Shown here: piece after piece, positions 1 through 9,513 of the stretch
Layout: each line of letters opens with the position of its first letter
How positions within the stretch are numbered: position 1 is the stretch's first letter
NCBI GenBank assembly: GCA_018242685.1
Contig: JAFEBM010000030.1
Span: 1-64,000, forward strand
Origin: Nitrospira sp.
GTDB taxonomy: Bacteria; Nitrospirota; Nitrospiria; Nitrospirales; Nitrospiraceae
DNA: 64,000 nt
Direction of reading: 5' to 3'
Made by a program: the position numbers and the translations under genes
The notes under the pieces: generated by a model
Database searches by the model: none
The model's input: the letters and a program-made list of their open reading frames with translations, nothing else
Told to the model about the DNA's origin: nothing

Positions 1-1
1 T

Positions 2-82
2 ACCCTGTCCTTCGTGCCCTGTGTTTACGCGATTGTCTATAGCCGGCGAACGGCTGAGCCAAAAGGACTCCCCTCACAATGA
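2..82 (+). CDS. RND efflux pump inner-membrane subunit, C-terminal end only
   Basis: Only the last 26 codons of this gene lie in the window. The translation FVPCVYAIVYSRR matches, almost residue for residue, the C-terminus of the complete RND pump ending at 8145 (FVPCVYAIVYNRR), so this is the tail of a paralogous AcrB-type pump. Its TGA overlaps the ATG of the adaptor gene at 79 as ATGA, exactly the junction seen again at 8142, so pump and adaptor were probably duplicated as a unit. The remainder of the gene lies upstream of the window. Confidence 0.85.
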   Translation, partial: TLSFVPCVYAIVYSRRTAEPKGLPSQ

Positions 83-1353
83 AGAAATTCAGTGGAAAAT
101 ACACGGCGGTAGTCGCGCTCCTGCTCTGCCTGGTCTATCTCGGCTATCGGATTTATGACAGCAGAAGCTATGCCGCGATGCTCCGCGAGACGACGCTCAA
201 CGCCATTGCTCCCCCCGTATCCATTATCTCTCCCAAGCCGGTGTCCGCGACCGAGAGCATCACGCTTCCAGGCACAATTCAAGGCTGGTATGAGGCGACG
301 ACGTATGCCCGAGTCACGGGCTATGTCAAGATGTGGCACAAGAAATACGGAGACTGGGTGAAAAAAGGCGACATCCTCGCCGAAATCAGCACGCCGGATC
401 TCGACGCCGAATATCGACAGGCCGTTAAGAGTCTGGAATCGCAACGCGCCAGGTATCGGCTCGCTGAGGTGACCGCACAGCGTTGGCGCGCCCTCCGCCC
501 CAATCATGCCGTCTCTGAGCAGGCGATCACGGTGAAGGAACAAGAACTGAGAGCTCAGGCGGCGGTGGTCGAGGCGGCGCATCACCAGGTCATGAACATT
601 GAGGCATTCATCGGGTTCAAAACAATCCTCGCTCCCTTTGACGGCGTGGTCATCCAGCGCAACATCAACGTCGGGGATTTGATCAGTAAACAGGGGACTC
701 TCCACACCCCCAATGCGAAAACCAATCTCTATACCGTGGCCGTCATCGATAAATTGCGCCTCTTTATCAAGGTGCCGGCGTACTTCGGGTCCTTCCTTAC
801 CCCAGGCCTGACGGCCGACGTGACGGTGCCGCAATTGCCCAATCGTCATTGGACCGCCAAGTTTCTCACGGTCTCCCGTGGATTCGACGTCGCGACGCGG
901 ACGGCGACTTCGGTCTTCACGATCGATAATGAAGACCGCGCGCTCTGGCCCGGTTCCTACGCCATCGTCCACCTCACGGCGCCGGTTGATCGGCCGGCCG
1001 TTGTCATCCCGACCAGCGCCCTGGTCTATGAAAAGGATGAGGCCTTACAAGCGGCCGTGCTGACGGAGGACAACCGCGTGCACCTGAAGCCGATCACCGT
1101 GAGCAATCTCATGGACAGCTCGGTCGAGGTGTCAGCGGGACTTTCCACGAGCGACCGCCTCATCGATAATCCCCCCCACACGTTGCTCGAAGGCGACCAG
1201 GTGCGCATCGTCACGCCGAGGCCGGGGTATCTCATGACGCCAAAAGAGCCAGAGGAAAAGAGCCCGAGCAAAGACCTCACCATAACGCAGAACGGCCATA
1301 ACGGCGACCATGGCAGACTGACGGCGCTCAGCACGCCGGAGCCGGCAAAATGA
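79..1353 (+). CDS. RND efflux periplasmic adaptor subunit (HlyD/MFP family), copy 1
   Basis: A membrane-fusion protein that would link an RND inner-membrane pump to an outer-membrane channel. It has one N-terminal transmembrane or signal-anchor segment (about residues 8-24), then the split biotinyl-lipoyl domain (GWYEATTYARVTGYV near residue 75; LAPFDGVVIQRNINVGD near 190), a helical hairpin between them, and beta-barrel and membrane-proximal parts ending in a conserved VRIVTPRPGY. The start overlaps the preceding pump's stop as ATGA. It is 424 residues against 399 for the copies at 2400 and 8142: the extra hydrophilic C-terminal tail is read from DNA that is clearly homologous to the untranslated sequence after the 8142 copy. 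The substrate cannot be told from sequence. Confidence 0.9.
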   Translation: MKKFSGKYTAVVALLLCLVYLGYRIYDSRSYAAMLRETTLNAIAPPVSIISPKPVSATESITLPGTIQGWYEATTYARVTGYVKMWHKKYGDWVKKGDILAEISTPDLDAEYRQAVKSLESQRARYRLAEVTAQRWRALRPNHAVSEQAITVKEQELRAQAAVVEAAHHQVMNIEAFIGFKTILAPFDGVVIQRNINVGDLISKQGTLHTPNAKTNLYTVAVIDKLRLFIKVPAYFGSFLTPGLTADVTVPQLPNRHWTAKFLTVSRGFDVATRTATSVFTIDNEDRALWPGSYAIVHLTAPVDRPAVVIPTSALVYEKDEALQAAVLTEDNRVHLKPITVSNLMDSSVEVSAGLSTSDRLIDNPPHTLLEGDQVRIVTPRPGYLMTPKEPEEKSPSKDLTITQNGHNGDHGRLTALSTPEPAK

Positions 1354-1425
1354 CAATGACCCTGATGTGTTCGGAGGTGATTTTCACTGCTGACGTCCGG
1401 CATTTCTGGCCACGAACATTCAGGC

Positions 1426-2183
1426 CTATATTAGGTTCACGCCATCCTTCGCTCGTGCTGTCACCACAATAGCGTGTATCGTTGAGCGATATGGGTTGTC
1501 TCCACCACTCCGAGCTAAGGCTGTCGCCAGTGCATCGGTAATCGCCCCGGACGAACCGCCGCGCCTTCGATCAGCCTAATCGCCAGCGATGCGGCCGTAT
1601 TGCTGTAACACTAACACTCCTTCTGGATTGCCTGAATGTTGATCCGATCGAATCCACTCGCCGTCAGTAAACTACGCAAGACGTCGACATCGTAAAAGCT
1701 GCAAGGCGCTTTGAAGAACTGCAGTGGATTTTCCGGGAAGAATTCTCCGACGGTCTCGTGCGCAATGATGCCCCAAGGGCTATTCTCCATCCGCCCTCAC
1801 ACACTGAAGGCGAGCAAACCATCTGGGATCAGGACTCGGCGCATTTCGCGAAACGCGCGGCCTTTATCCGGCACGAACATTAGTCCGAACTGACACACCG
1901 CCGCGTTGCACGAAACGTCGAGAAACGGCAGGTCCGAAATGTCCGCTTTTTGCCAGTCAATTCCCTTCAGGTTCTTCAGTTGCTTCTGCGCATAGTCAAG
2001 CATGCCTGGATTGATGTCGGTTGCAATAAGGGCCACAGTCGGCTCTAGGTGAGCACGCAGCTGCCGAGTGACAATTCCGGTCCCGCAGGCCATCTCGAGG
2101 ACGGAGCCCCTTGCGCAGTCAGCGGCTGCACGATGCGCGAGATAGATTGCAAGGGCTCGACAAGTCCATCGGGAGGCTGTCAT
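1426..2183 (-). pseudogene. Class I SAM-dependent methyltransferase, decayed
   Basis: Read on the minus strand, a methyltransferase is recognisable in pieces. Frame one carries the SAM-binding motif (VLEMACGTGIVTRQL), then ATDINPGMLDYA and the post-motif region, and halts at a TGA (1797-1799) where the family usually has Trp. The same frame then continues with MENSPWGIIAHETVGEFF and about 40 further residues. The C-terminal end (ARSGGDNPYRSTIHAIVVTA) is in another frame, down to a TAG at 1426. Near 2140-2150 a one-base loss disrupts the expected LVEPLAIYL, and the true N-terminus is not recognisable. At least one nonsense change and two frameshifts make it a pseudogene. It sits between two efflux adaptor genes. 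Confidence 0.85.
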
Positions 2184-2399
2184 GCTGAGGCTGTTCCTTC
2201 ACCCGCCTTATTCTGTCGCGCATTTGATGTGGAGCATGGCAAAATAGAGGAGAAAAATATTGAAAAAGCATCGCTCATGCTGCAACAGACGAATAAGCGC
2301 GACGAGCAAGCCGACGCGACACCGTCGCGGAGCATCGTTGTCTGATTTCAGCACCACCTCCGTGGGTTCTGGAGGCGGTGCGGTGTACCGTTCGAACCG

Positions 2400-3599
2400 A
2401 TGATCGCCAGTCGCCGTGGAAGAGTCATTGCCTCTCTAGTGATTCTGCTGTGCTTGCTGTACCTCGGCTACCGCCTTTCTGACAGCACAAACGACGCTGC
2501 GGCGCTTCACCACGAGACACTTGAAGACCCTCCCCCTGCCGTGACCGTCACCCGTCCCACCGCGGTGCCGTCGACCGAAACGATTACTCTTCCCGGCAAC
2601 ATTGCGGGCTGGTACGAAGCGCCGATCTACGCGCGCGTCACGGGTTATGTGAAGATGTGGTACAAGGACTACGGAGACCACGTGAAGGCAGGTGACATTC
2701 TCGCCGAAATCAGCACGCCGGATCTCGATGCCGACTATCGGCGGGCCAAGGCCGATCTAAAATCGATCCGCGTCAAGTATAAACTCGCCGAAGTGACGGC
2801 GAAACGTTTGATCGCACTGCGCTCAACTTATGCAGTTTCCGAACAGTCGATCACGGTGGAAGAACAACACATGAAAACCCAGGCGGCTCTGGCCAAGGCA
2901 GCCGAGCAAAAGGTCAAGAACATCGAAGCGTTCATTGGGTTCAAAAAGATCCTCGCCCCCTTTGACGGCGTGGTCGTCCAGCGCAACATCAACGTCGGGG
3001 ATTTGGTCAGTAAGAAAGGCAATCTCAGCTCCCCCAACGGAATCACCAATCTCTATACCGTGGCCGTCGTCGATAAATTGCGCCTCTTTGTCAATGTGCC
3101 GTCGCGGTTCGGTCCGTTTCTTCATTCGGGCCTGACGGTCGACGTGACGGTGCCGCAATTCCCCGATCGCCGTTTTATCTTCAGCTTCCTGACTATCGCC
3201 CGTCACTTCGAGCCAGGCACACGCACCGCAATCACGATCTTCATGATCGACAATGAAGACCACACGCTTTGGCCAGGCTCTTACGCACAGGTCCAGATCA
3301 CGGCGCCGGTCAATCGGCAAGCCTTCACGATGCCGTATACCGCGCTGGTGTTTCAGGAACAGAGCGCGCAGGTCGCCGTGCTGACCGAGGACGATCGCGT
3401 CCACTTCAAACGCATCACGATCAGCAAGCTCACCAACCAAATTATCGAAGTGGAAGAGGGACTTTCCGCAAGCGATCGCATCATCAACAATCCGAGTAAT
3501 GCATTGCTCGAAGGCGACAAAGTGCGTGTCGTCACGCTATCCGACGAAGGCCTTCCCAACACACAAGAATCGTCATCAGAGCCATCATCGACAGAGTGA
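2400..3599 (+). CDS. RND efflux periplasmic adaptor subunit (HlyD/MFP family), copy 2
   Basis: A 399-residue paralogue of the adaptors at 79 and 8142, with the same order of parts: N-terminal hydrophobic anchor (about residues 8-24), half-lipoyl motif (GWYEAPIYARVTGYV), alpha-hairpin, second half-lipoyl (LAPFDGVVVQRNINVGD), beta-barrel and membrane-proximal domains. It is the most divergent of the three. Unlike the others it is not preceded by a pump gene; the decayed methyltransferase lies upstream and a minus-strand gene downstream. It may serve the complete pump at 4960 or be an orphan left by a duplication. No convincing Shine-Dalgarno sequence precedes the ATG at 2400, so the start is only probable. 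Confidence 0.85.
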   Translation: MIASRRGRVIASLVILLCLLYLGYRLSDSTNDAAALHHETLEDPPPAVTVTRPTAVPSTETITLPGNIAGWYEAPIYARVTGYVKMWYKDYGDHVKAGDILAEISTPDLDADYRRAKADLKSIRVKYKLAEVTAKRLIALRSTYAVSEQSITVEEQHMKTQAALAKAAEQKVKNIEAFIGFKKILAPFDGVVVQRNINVGDLVSKKGNLSSPNGITNLYTVAVVDKLRLFVNVPSRFGPFLHSGLTVDVTVPQFPDRRFIFSFLTIARHFEPGTRTAITIFMIDNEDHTLWPGSYAQVQITAPVNRQAFTMPYTALVFQEQSAQVAVLTEDDRVHFKRITISKLTNQIIEVEEGLSASDRIINNPSNALLEGDKVRVVTLSDEGLPNTQESSSEPSSTE

Positions 3600-3718
3600 T
3601 GGCGGCCGCCAAAGGATTCTGTTCGCATGGCTGAGTCTGAAGCGGAGCGGTGCGCAACGTCATGTCGATTGAAGTCCGCTCAACAAGACGGGATAAACGC
3701 TCTTCCGCATGCTTGAGC

Positions 3719-4603
3719 TTACCCACTGTCTTCAAGGAGAAATCGCCGTTTGGGTTCACGGTTCAACGGCTTCGGTAGCAGCTCAACAAACGTATAACCC
3801 CAGACTTCGCGCATCGCCGATCTGAGGACGAGCCACCGTTCAGTAGATCGTTCCGTAGACAGTTCCATGATGCCGGAGATCGGGCCGACAGGTTCCGAAG
3901 ACCCGCTGTTCTGTAACCCATAAGCATCACTGGTGTTAGACGCTAGTACACGGCAGGAGTCGTCAGACTCGACTATGCCGACGATCTCTTTCATCGATGC
4001 CCCGGAATGTTCGTCTTCGTCGATCATCATGCCGGATGTGGATTGCCGAATTTCTTCCTGCAGATAATAGACCTTCGCGTTCAACTCTTCAGAAATCAGG
4101 GCTTGAAGCCCCGTGATGACGAAGCCCTTATCCGGCGTCATACAGGAACTGGTCGACTGGTCGCTGCTCATCGCGTCGGACGCTTTCCATTTGAGGAGAG
4201 ATGTGATTCCCTTTCCCACGGCCACCAGAAACTGCGCTTGTGGATCCGATAGTCGACCCTCCGTGAGCCCGTACACATAATGCGGTCGAGGGTGGGCCAT
4301 CGACTGCGGCGTAGTCGTCTTTTGTTGAAGGCGTTTGAGGTGAAGGAGATCATTACGGTGGCTGAGAAGGAGAACCTCTTCGTTGTCCGCAGGCGGCTGA
4401 GTAAATGGAATGAGAATACGGTTACCCTCTCGCTGAGCCGGATAGAGCCGGATTTGGCCGTCAAGAAAGCTCAACGTTTCGGCGTCTGTCATTGGCACAG
4501 CGAGGAGCAACGAAATTATCCACATGAGTAGGATCGAAACCACCAGTCTGAGACAACCCGGAGGATCCGTTCCTTCATCATGAGAGTCTCGTTTGGCTTG
4601 CAT
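3719..4603 (-). CDS. Hypothetical exported protein
   Basis: A 294-residue protein I cannot assign to a family. After a charged N-terminus it has one hydrophobic segment (about residues 18-38) followed by a likely signal-peptide cleavage region, so it is probably secreted or anchored. The body is hydrophilic, with no repeats and no cofactor motif. Its basic C-terminus (EPKRRFLLEDSG) is close to the 3' end of the adaptor gene at 2400, which is convergent. It is flanked by efflux genes on the other strand, and nothing in the sequence ties it to them. The start could be slightly downstream, just before the hydrophobic segment. Confidence 0.55.
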   Translation of the reverse strand: MQAKRDSHDEGTDPPGCLRLVVSILLMWIISLLLAVPMTDAETLSFLDGQIRLYPAQREGNRILIPFTQPPADNEEVLLLSHRNDLLHLKRLQQKTTTPQSMAHPRPHYVYGLTEGRLSDPQAQFLVAVGKGITSLLKWKASDAMSSDQSTSSCMTPDKGFVITGLQALISEELNAKVYYLQEEIRQSTSGMMIDEDEHSGASMKEIVGIVESDDSCRVLASNTSDAYGLQNSGSSEPVGPISGIMELSTERSTERWLVLRSAMREVWGYTFVELLPKPLNREPKRRFLLEDSG

Positions 4604-4763
4604 TGATGTTGTCGGTTCGGTCAGATTGCTCGAAATCGTAACGCAGGCTCTATTGTTCCTATCTCGGTTGTATCGAGGTCACGATCAGCGTCGAAGGGCA
4701 TGACTTTACCGTTCACCGTCATGCTTCGTCACATCACTGTGACTTGCAGAGGTCAGCGCCTCA

Positions 4764-4820
4764 CTAGGAACACTCCTAGCCAAATAGCTAGTTACCGACC
4801 GAGGGTGAAGACTGTATACT
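4764..4820 (+). promoter_or_regulatory. CTAGGA-N4-TCCTAG palindrome with downstream -10 element
   Basis: A perfect 6-4-6 inverted repeat (CTAGGA, ACAC, TCCTAG; 4764-4779) in the 356-bp space before the RND pump gene. A TATACT hexamer follows at 4815-4820, with a weak -35 (TTACCG) 17 bp before it. The gap from palindrome to -10 is 35 bp here rather than the 23 bp found in most related copies (37475, 40716, 43104, 48168, 51115, 61675), so it may act differently. The rest of this space holds no gene that I can see. Confidence 0.5.
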
Positions 4821-4959
4821 ACCGCAGAAATTGCTCTGACCTTCTCTCGTAATATTGCTTGAAAACGTTTGGTCGGACAAGGCCATTCTACGTGATCAAA
4901 GAATTCGCCGTCGGTGAGGGGGCAACCTCCCTCAAACCCGCGGTCGGTGGACTTTATCT

Positions 4960-7900
4960 ATGAACCAGCTTGTCCTCATAGCCCTCCGACGGCCGTACAC
5001 ATTCGTCGTACTGGCCATTCTGATCGTACTGTTCGGGACGCTGACGATCCAAGACATGCCGACGGATGTCTTCCCATACATCAATATTCCCGTGACATCC
5101 GTGGTCTGGATCTACAGCGGGATGTTGCCGCAGAAGGTGGAAGGGCGCATTACGTATATGTTCGAGCGCTTCGTGACCTCGACGGTGGAGGGGATCAAGT
5201 ATCTTCATAGCCACTCCTACTACGGCATCAGCATTACCAATATTTTCCTCCAGGACGGCGTGGATGTGGGTCGGGCTGAAGCGGATATCACGGCGATTGC
5301 GCAGAACGTGGTCAAAGCGCTCCCACCCGATATTTCCCCTCCCATGATCATGCGTCTGGCTCCATCCTCGATCCCGGTGGCGATGCTGCAAGTAGGCTCC
5401 GATACGATGACGCCGGCGGAGCTCTATAACCTCGCCTACATGCGAATCCGCCCCCTGCTCGTGACGGTACCCGGCGTGATCGTGCCGCATCCATACGGGG
5501 GCCAACCCATGCAGGTCATGGTCAACCTCGATCAGCAGCAATTGCTCGCCCGTCATATCGCTCCGGCCGATGTCCACGAGGTGCTCCGGCAACAATACCT
5601 CATCCTGCCGTCCGGAGACGTCAAGATCGAGGAGACCGACTGGATCGTCCAGACCAACGCCTCACCGATGAAGATCGAGGACTTCGAGAATATTCCAATC
5701 AAGCGCGAAGGCAACGCGTTCGTCTACCTGCGCGACCTCGGCACGGTTCGTCTCATGGGACAAGTGCAACAGAATGCGGTGCTGGTGGAGGGCAAACAGA
5801 CGGTTATCATTGTCGTGATGAAGAGCACGGAAGCGTCCACCCTGAGTGTGGTGGATGGGATCAAAAAGATGATCCCGCGCATCCAGAAGATTGTCCCGAA
5901 GGGCGTGAAGATCAGCCTCCTTGATGACGCGTCGGCGTTCGTCAAGGATGCGATTTCGGACGTGCTCCACGAAATGTTGTCCGCCGGCGCGCTGGTCGGC
6001 GTCATCGTGTTGGTGCTCTTGGGATCCTGGAGACCAACGGTCATCATCGCCACATCGATTCCGCTTTCCATCCTGACCTCCATCATCGGCCTTCATTGGC
6101 TTGGTGAGACGATCAATGTGATGACCTTGGGGGGCCTGGCACTTGCCGTGGGCATCCTGGTCGATGATGCCACCGTGATGATCGAGAATATCGATCGCCA
6201 TATGGAAATGGACAAGCCTCTGGAACAGGCGATCATCGATGCCGCCAATGAGATCGTCGTCCCGACGCTCGTCGCCACCCTGGCCATCGCGATCGTCTGG
6301 TTGCCGCTCTTCAGACTCAGCGGCGTGTCCGGCTGGTTGTTCATGCCGATGGCCGAGGCGGTCATCATTGCCATGCTCGCCTCCTTCATCCTGTCACGTA
6401 CGCTGGTGCCGACCATGGCGAAATACTTGCTCGTCAAGGGTCACCGGGCGCCACCGGAGCATCAGGTCAGCCGGCGCCCCAACGTGACGAGACTGATGAG
6501 CTTCTTCACCCGCTTTCAAGTCGGGTTCGATCGCCGCTTTAATCGATTTCGCGAAGGCTATGGAGAGCTGCTCGAATGGGCCGTGGCTCGTCGTCGCATC
6601 TTTGTCGCCATTTCGCTGGCCATTGCGGCGGGCTCCTTTTCTCTCTTTCATTTCCTGGGACGCGACTACTTCCCCGAGATTCGGTCAGGGGTCATTCAGA
6701 TGCATCTGCGCGCACCGCTCGGCACGCGCATCGAAGTTTCGGCACGTATCGCCTCGCTTGTCTCCAAAGACATCTCGTCGTTGCTGCCCGGTCAGGTGGA
6801 CAAGGTCGTCAGTAATTGCGGGTTGCCGGCCGGACCGCATAATCTCGCCTTCATTCCGACACCCACGATCGGCTCTCAGGATTGCGATCTGACGATCCTT
6901 TTGAAGGACGGCAAGTCGCCGGTGTGGGAGTACCGGCGCATTCTCCGCAAGGGCTTGAAAGAGCTCTATCCAGGAATCGAGTTCACCTTTCAGCCTTCCG
7001 ATCTGACGGCGAAAATCCTCAACTTCGGCGAGCCCGCACCGATCGATGTGCAGATCAACGGCCCGGATTACTATCCGAACTATGAGTTCGTCCGCAAATT
7101 GGTGGGTCGGCTGCGCAAAATCCCCGGCTCTGCGGACGTGGTGATTCAGCAGACGATGCGCACGCCGACCATCATGGTCGAAGGCCATCGAACGTTCGGA
7201 CTTGACGTGAAGAAGACCGAGAAGGACATTGCCGACAATCTCCTGATGACGACCGTCGGGAGCCAACAGGTCGACCAGATCTATTGGCTCGATCCCGCAA
7301 CCGGCTTCTCGTATATGATCAACGTCTACATCCCGCAGCCGCAGATCAATAGTATCAATAGTCTCAAGACCATCCCGGTCGGTTCCGCAGGCCATGAGTC
7401 AGATACAAGGGTGGAGCTGCTCGGTAATTTAGCCAGCCTGTCTCCGTTGGGGACACCGGGTGTGGTGACCCACGGGAACATTATGCCATTGTTCGACGTC
7501 TACGTTTCCGCAGAGGGACGTGATCTCGGTGCAGTGCTGGAGGACGTCACGGCGATAACTCATGACATGGAGAAAGAGTTGCCCGACAGCGCGGAGATCC
7601 AAATCCATGGTCAGGCCTCCCTCATGCACGATGCCTATGCTGAACTGGTCTTCGGCCTGCTCGCCGCGATCGTGCTGGTCTATCTACTGATCGTCGTCAA
7701 CTTTCAGTCCTGGCTCGATCCCTTCATTATCATCACGGCTTTGCCCGGCGCACTGGCGGGCATTGCCTGGTCGTTGTTCCTGACCCATACACGACTGTCG
7801 GAACCGGCCCTCACGGGCGCCATCATGTGCATGGGCACGGCGACCGCCAATTCCATCCTGGTCGTTTCCTATGCGCGTGACCAGCTCCAAGAGCACGGTG

Positions 7901-8145
7901 ACGCACTGCGGGCCGCAATTGAAGCCGGGAAAACGCGCTTTCGTCCCGTGCTCATGACGGCTTCGGCCATGATCCTGGGCATGGTCCCCATGGCGACCGG
8001 GTATTCGCAGAATGCGCCGCTGGGTCGGGCCGTCATCGGTGGCTTGCTCATGGCGACTGTCTTCACCCTGTTCTTCGTGCCCTGCGTCTACGCGATTGTC
8101 TACAATCGTCGAATGGTTCAACAAAAGGCAGCGGCCCTGCAATGA
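4960..8145 (+). CDS. RND family multidrug efflux pump, inner-membrane subunit (AcrB type)
   Basis: A full-length 1061-residue proton-driven transporter. The usual plan is present: TM1 near the N-terminus (RRPYTFVVLAILIVLFG), a large periplasmic porter domain, TM2-6 from about residue 340, TM7 near 540, a second porter domain, and TM8-12 at the C-terminus. The TM4 motif LAVGILVDDATVMIENI carries the paired aspartates of the proton relay. It is co-transcribed with the adaptor at 8142, whose ATG overlaps the stop as ATGA. No outer-membrane channel gene is in the window. A palindromic box and -10 element lie 140-200 bp upstream. Family membership is certain; substrate is unknown (drug-type rather than heavy-metal-type is inferred only from general similarity). 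Confidence 0.93.
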   Translation: MNQLVLIALRRPYTFVVLAILIVLFGTLTIQDMPTDVFPYINIPVTSVVWIYSGMLPQKVEGRITYMFERFVTSTVEGIKYLHSHSYYGISITNIFLQDGVDVGRAEADITAIAQNVVKALPPDISPPMIMRLAPSSIPVAMLQVGSDTMTPAELYNLAYMRIRPLLVTVPGVIVPHPYGGQPMQVMVNLDQQQLLARHIAPADVHEVLRQQYLILPSGDVKIEETDWIVQTNASPMKIEDFENIPIKREGNAFVYLRDLGTVRLMGQVQQNAVLVEGKQTVIIVVMKSTEASTLSVVDGIKKMIPRIQKIVPKGVKISLLDDASAFVKDAISDVLHEMLSAGALVGVIVLVLLGSWRPTVIIATSIPLSILTSIIGLHWLGETINVMTLGGLALAVGILVDDATVMIENIDRHMEMDKPLEQAIIDAANEIVVPTLVATLAIAIVWLPLFRLSGVSGWLFMPMAEAVIIAMLASFILSRTLVPTMAKYLLVKGHRAPPEHQVSRRPNVTRLMSFFTRFQVGFDRRFNRFREGYGELLEWAVARRRIFVAISLAIAAGSFSLFHFLGRDYFPEIRSGVIQMHLRAPLGTRIEVSARIASLVSKDISSLLPGQVDKVVSNCGLPAGPHNLAFIPTPTIGSQDCDLTILLKDGKSPVWEYRRILRKGLKELYPGIEFTFQPSDLTAKILNFGEPAPIDVQINGPDYYPNYEFVRKLVGRLRKIPGSADVVIQQTMRTPTIMVEGHRTFGLDVKKTEKDIADNLLMTTVGSQQVDQIYWLDPATGFSYMINVYIPQPQINSINSLKTIPVGSAGHESDTRVELLGNLASLSPLGTPGVVTHGNIMPLFDVYVSAEGRDLGAVLEDVTAITHDMEKELPDSAEIQIHGQASLMHDAYAELVFGLLAAIVLVYLLIVVNFQSWLDPFIIITALPGALAGIAWSLFLTHTRLSEPALTGAIMCMGTATANSILVVSYARDQLQEHGDALRAAIEAGKTRFRPVLMTASAMILGMVPMATGYSQNAPLGRAVIGGLLMATVFTLFFVPCVYAIVYNRRMVQQKAAALQ

Positions 8146-9341
8146 AGCGACTTAACAGAATGCACGTTGCGGTGTTGGCGATCTTATTATGCCTGCTCTA
8201 TCTCGTCCATCGGATTCATGACAGCAGAAACTACGACGCAGGGCTCCGCGAAGCAACGCTCGAAGGCGCCATTGCCACGGTGGCCATTGTCTCTCCCAAG
8301 TCGATGTCGGCGATCGAGAGCATCACGCTTCCCAGCACTCTTGAGGGCTGGTATGAAGCGCCGATCTACGCGCGAGTCACGGGTTATGTGAAGATGTGGT
8401 ATAAGCGCTATGGAGACTGGGTGAAGAAGGGAGACGTCCTTGCCGAAATCAGTACGCCTGATCTCGACGCCGAATATCGGCAGGCCATCAAGGATCTTGA
8501 ATCGGAACGCGCCAAGTATCGGCTCGCCTCTGTGACCGCGGAACGTTGGGTTGCCCTCCACCCAAATCATGCGGTCCCTGAACAGTCGATCACGGTGAAG
8601 ACACAAGAACTGAGAGCCCAGGCTGCGGTTGTCGAGGCCGCAGAGGAACAGGTCAAGAACATCGAGGCGTTCATTGGGTTCAAAACAATCATCGCCCCCT
8701 TTGACGGCGTGGTGATCCAGCGCAACATCAACGTCGGTGATTTGGTCAGTAAGGAAGGCAATCTCAGCACCCCCAATGCCAAAAGTAACCTGTTTACGGT
8801 GGCCGTTGTCGATCAATTGCGTCTCTTTGTCAATGTGCCGGAATTCTTCGGACCCTTCCTTCACCCAGGCTTGACCGCCGACGTCACCGTGCCCCAATTG
8901 CCCAATCGCCGTTGGACCGCCAAGTTCCTCACGGTCGCCCGTGGATTCGAGGTTGCGACGCGGACAGCGACTACGGTCTTCACAATCGACAATGAAGACC
9001 ATGCGCTCTGGCCTGGTTCCTACGCCGCAGTCCACCTCACGGCATCGGTTAATCGGCACGCCTTTGTCATCCCGACCAGCGCCTTGGTCTACCAGGAGCA
9101 GGGCATGCAAGTGGCCGCGGTGACGGAGGACAACCACGTACATTTCAAACCTATCACCGTGACCCAACTCATGGATAACGCGGTCGAGGTGGCAGAGGGG
9201 ATTTCCGCGAGCGACCGTCTCATCAACAATCCCACCGCCACCTTGCTCGAAGGCGACCAGGTACGCATCGTCACGCCGAGGCCGGGGTATGACCTCGTCA
9301 CGACAGAAAAGTTCAAGGCAAAGACACCATCGCCACTGTGA
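8142..9341 (+). CDS. RND efflux periplasmic adaptor subunit (HlyD/MFP family), copy 3
   Basis: The 399-residue adaptor partner of the pump at 4960, joined to it by an ATGA overlap. It is very close to copy 1 at 79: the same N-terminal anchor (residues 8-24), half-lipoyl motifs (GWYEAPIYARVTGYV; IAPFDGVVIQRNINVGD) and C-terminal VRIVTPRPGY. Sequence similarity with copy 1 carries on past this gene's stop (about 9345-9430 against 1315-1400), which shows that the duplicated block included downstream DNA and that the two C-termini diverged by a change of frame or stop. A periplasmic, membrane-tethered location is expected. Confidence 0.92.
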   Translation: MKRLNRMHVAVLAILLCLLYLVHRIHDSRNYDAGLREATLEGAIATVAIVSPKSMSAIESITLPSTLEGWYEAPIYARVTGYVKMWYKRYGDWVKKGDVLAEISTPDLDAEYRQAIKDLESERAKYRLASVTAERWVALHPNHAVPEQSITVKTQELRAQAAVVEAAEEQVKNIEAFIGFKTIIAPFDGVVIQRNINVGDLVSKEGNLSTPNAKSNLFTVAVVDQLRLFVNVPEFFGPFLHPGLTADVTVPQLPNRRWTAKFLTVARGFEVATRTATTVFTIDNEDHALWPGSYAAVHLTASVNRHAFVIPTSALVYQEQGMQVAAVTEDNHVHFKPITVTQLMDNAVEVAEGISASDRLINNPTATLLEGDQVRIVTPRPGYDLVTTEKFKAKTPSPL

Positions 9342-9513
9342 TCACGGCCGACTGACGGCGCTCAACACACCGGAGCCGACGAAGCGACAACAGCCCTGAT
9401 GTGTATGGTGGGGATCACTCACCGCTGCTAGTCGGCCCTTGGGGCCATGAGCAGTAAAGAACTCACACAGTGCCGAGCAAAGTTCTGAGGAACTGGTTGG
9501 TATTATGGTCGTG

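Noticed and set aside
8187-9167. A 326-codon minus-strand frame opposite the third adaptor (similar ones oppose the other two)
   Set aside because: All three are mirror images of the same conserved adaptor codons; the adaptors are the real genes.
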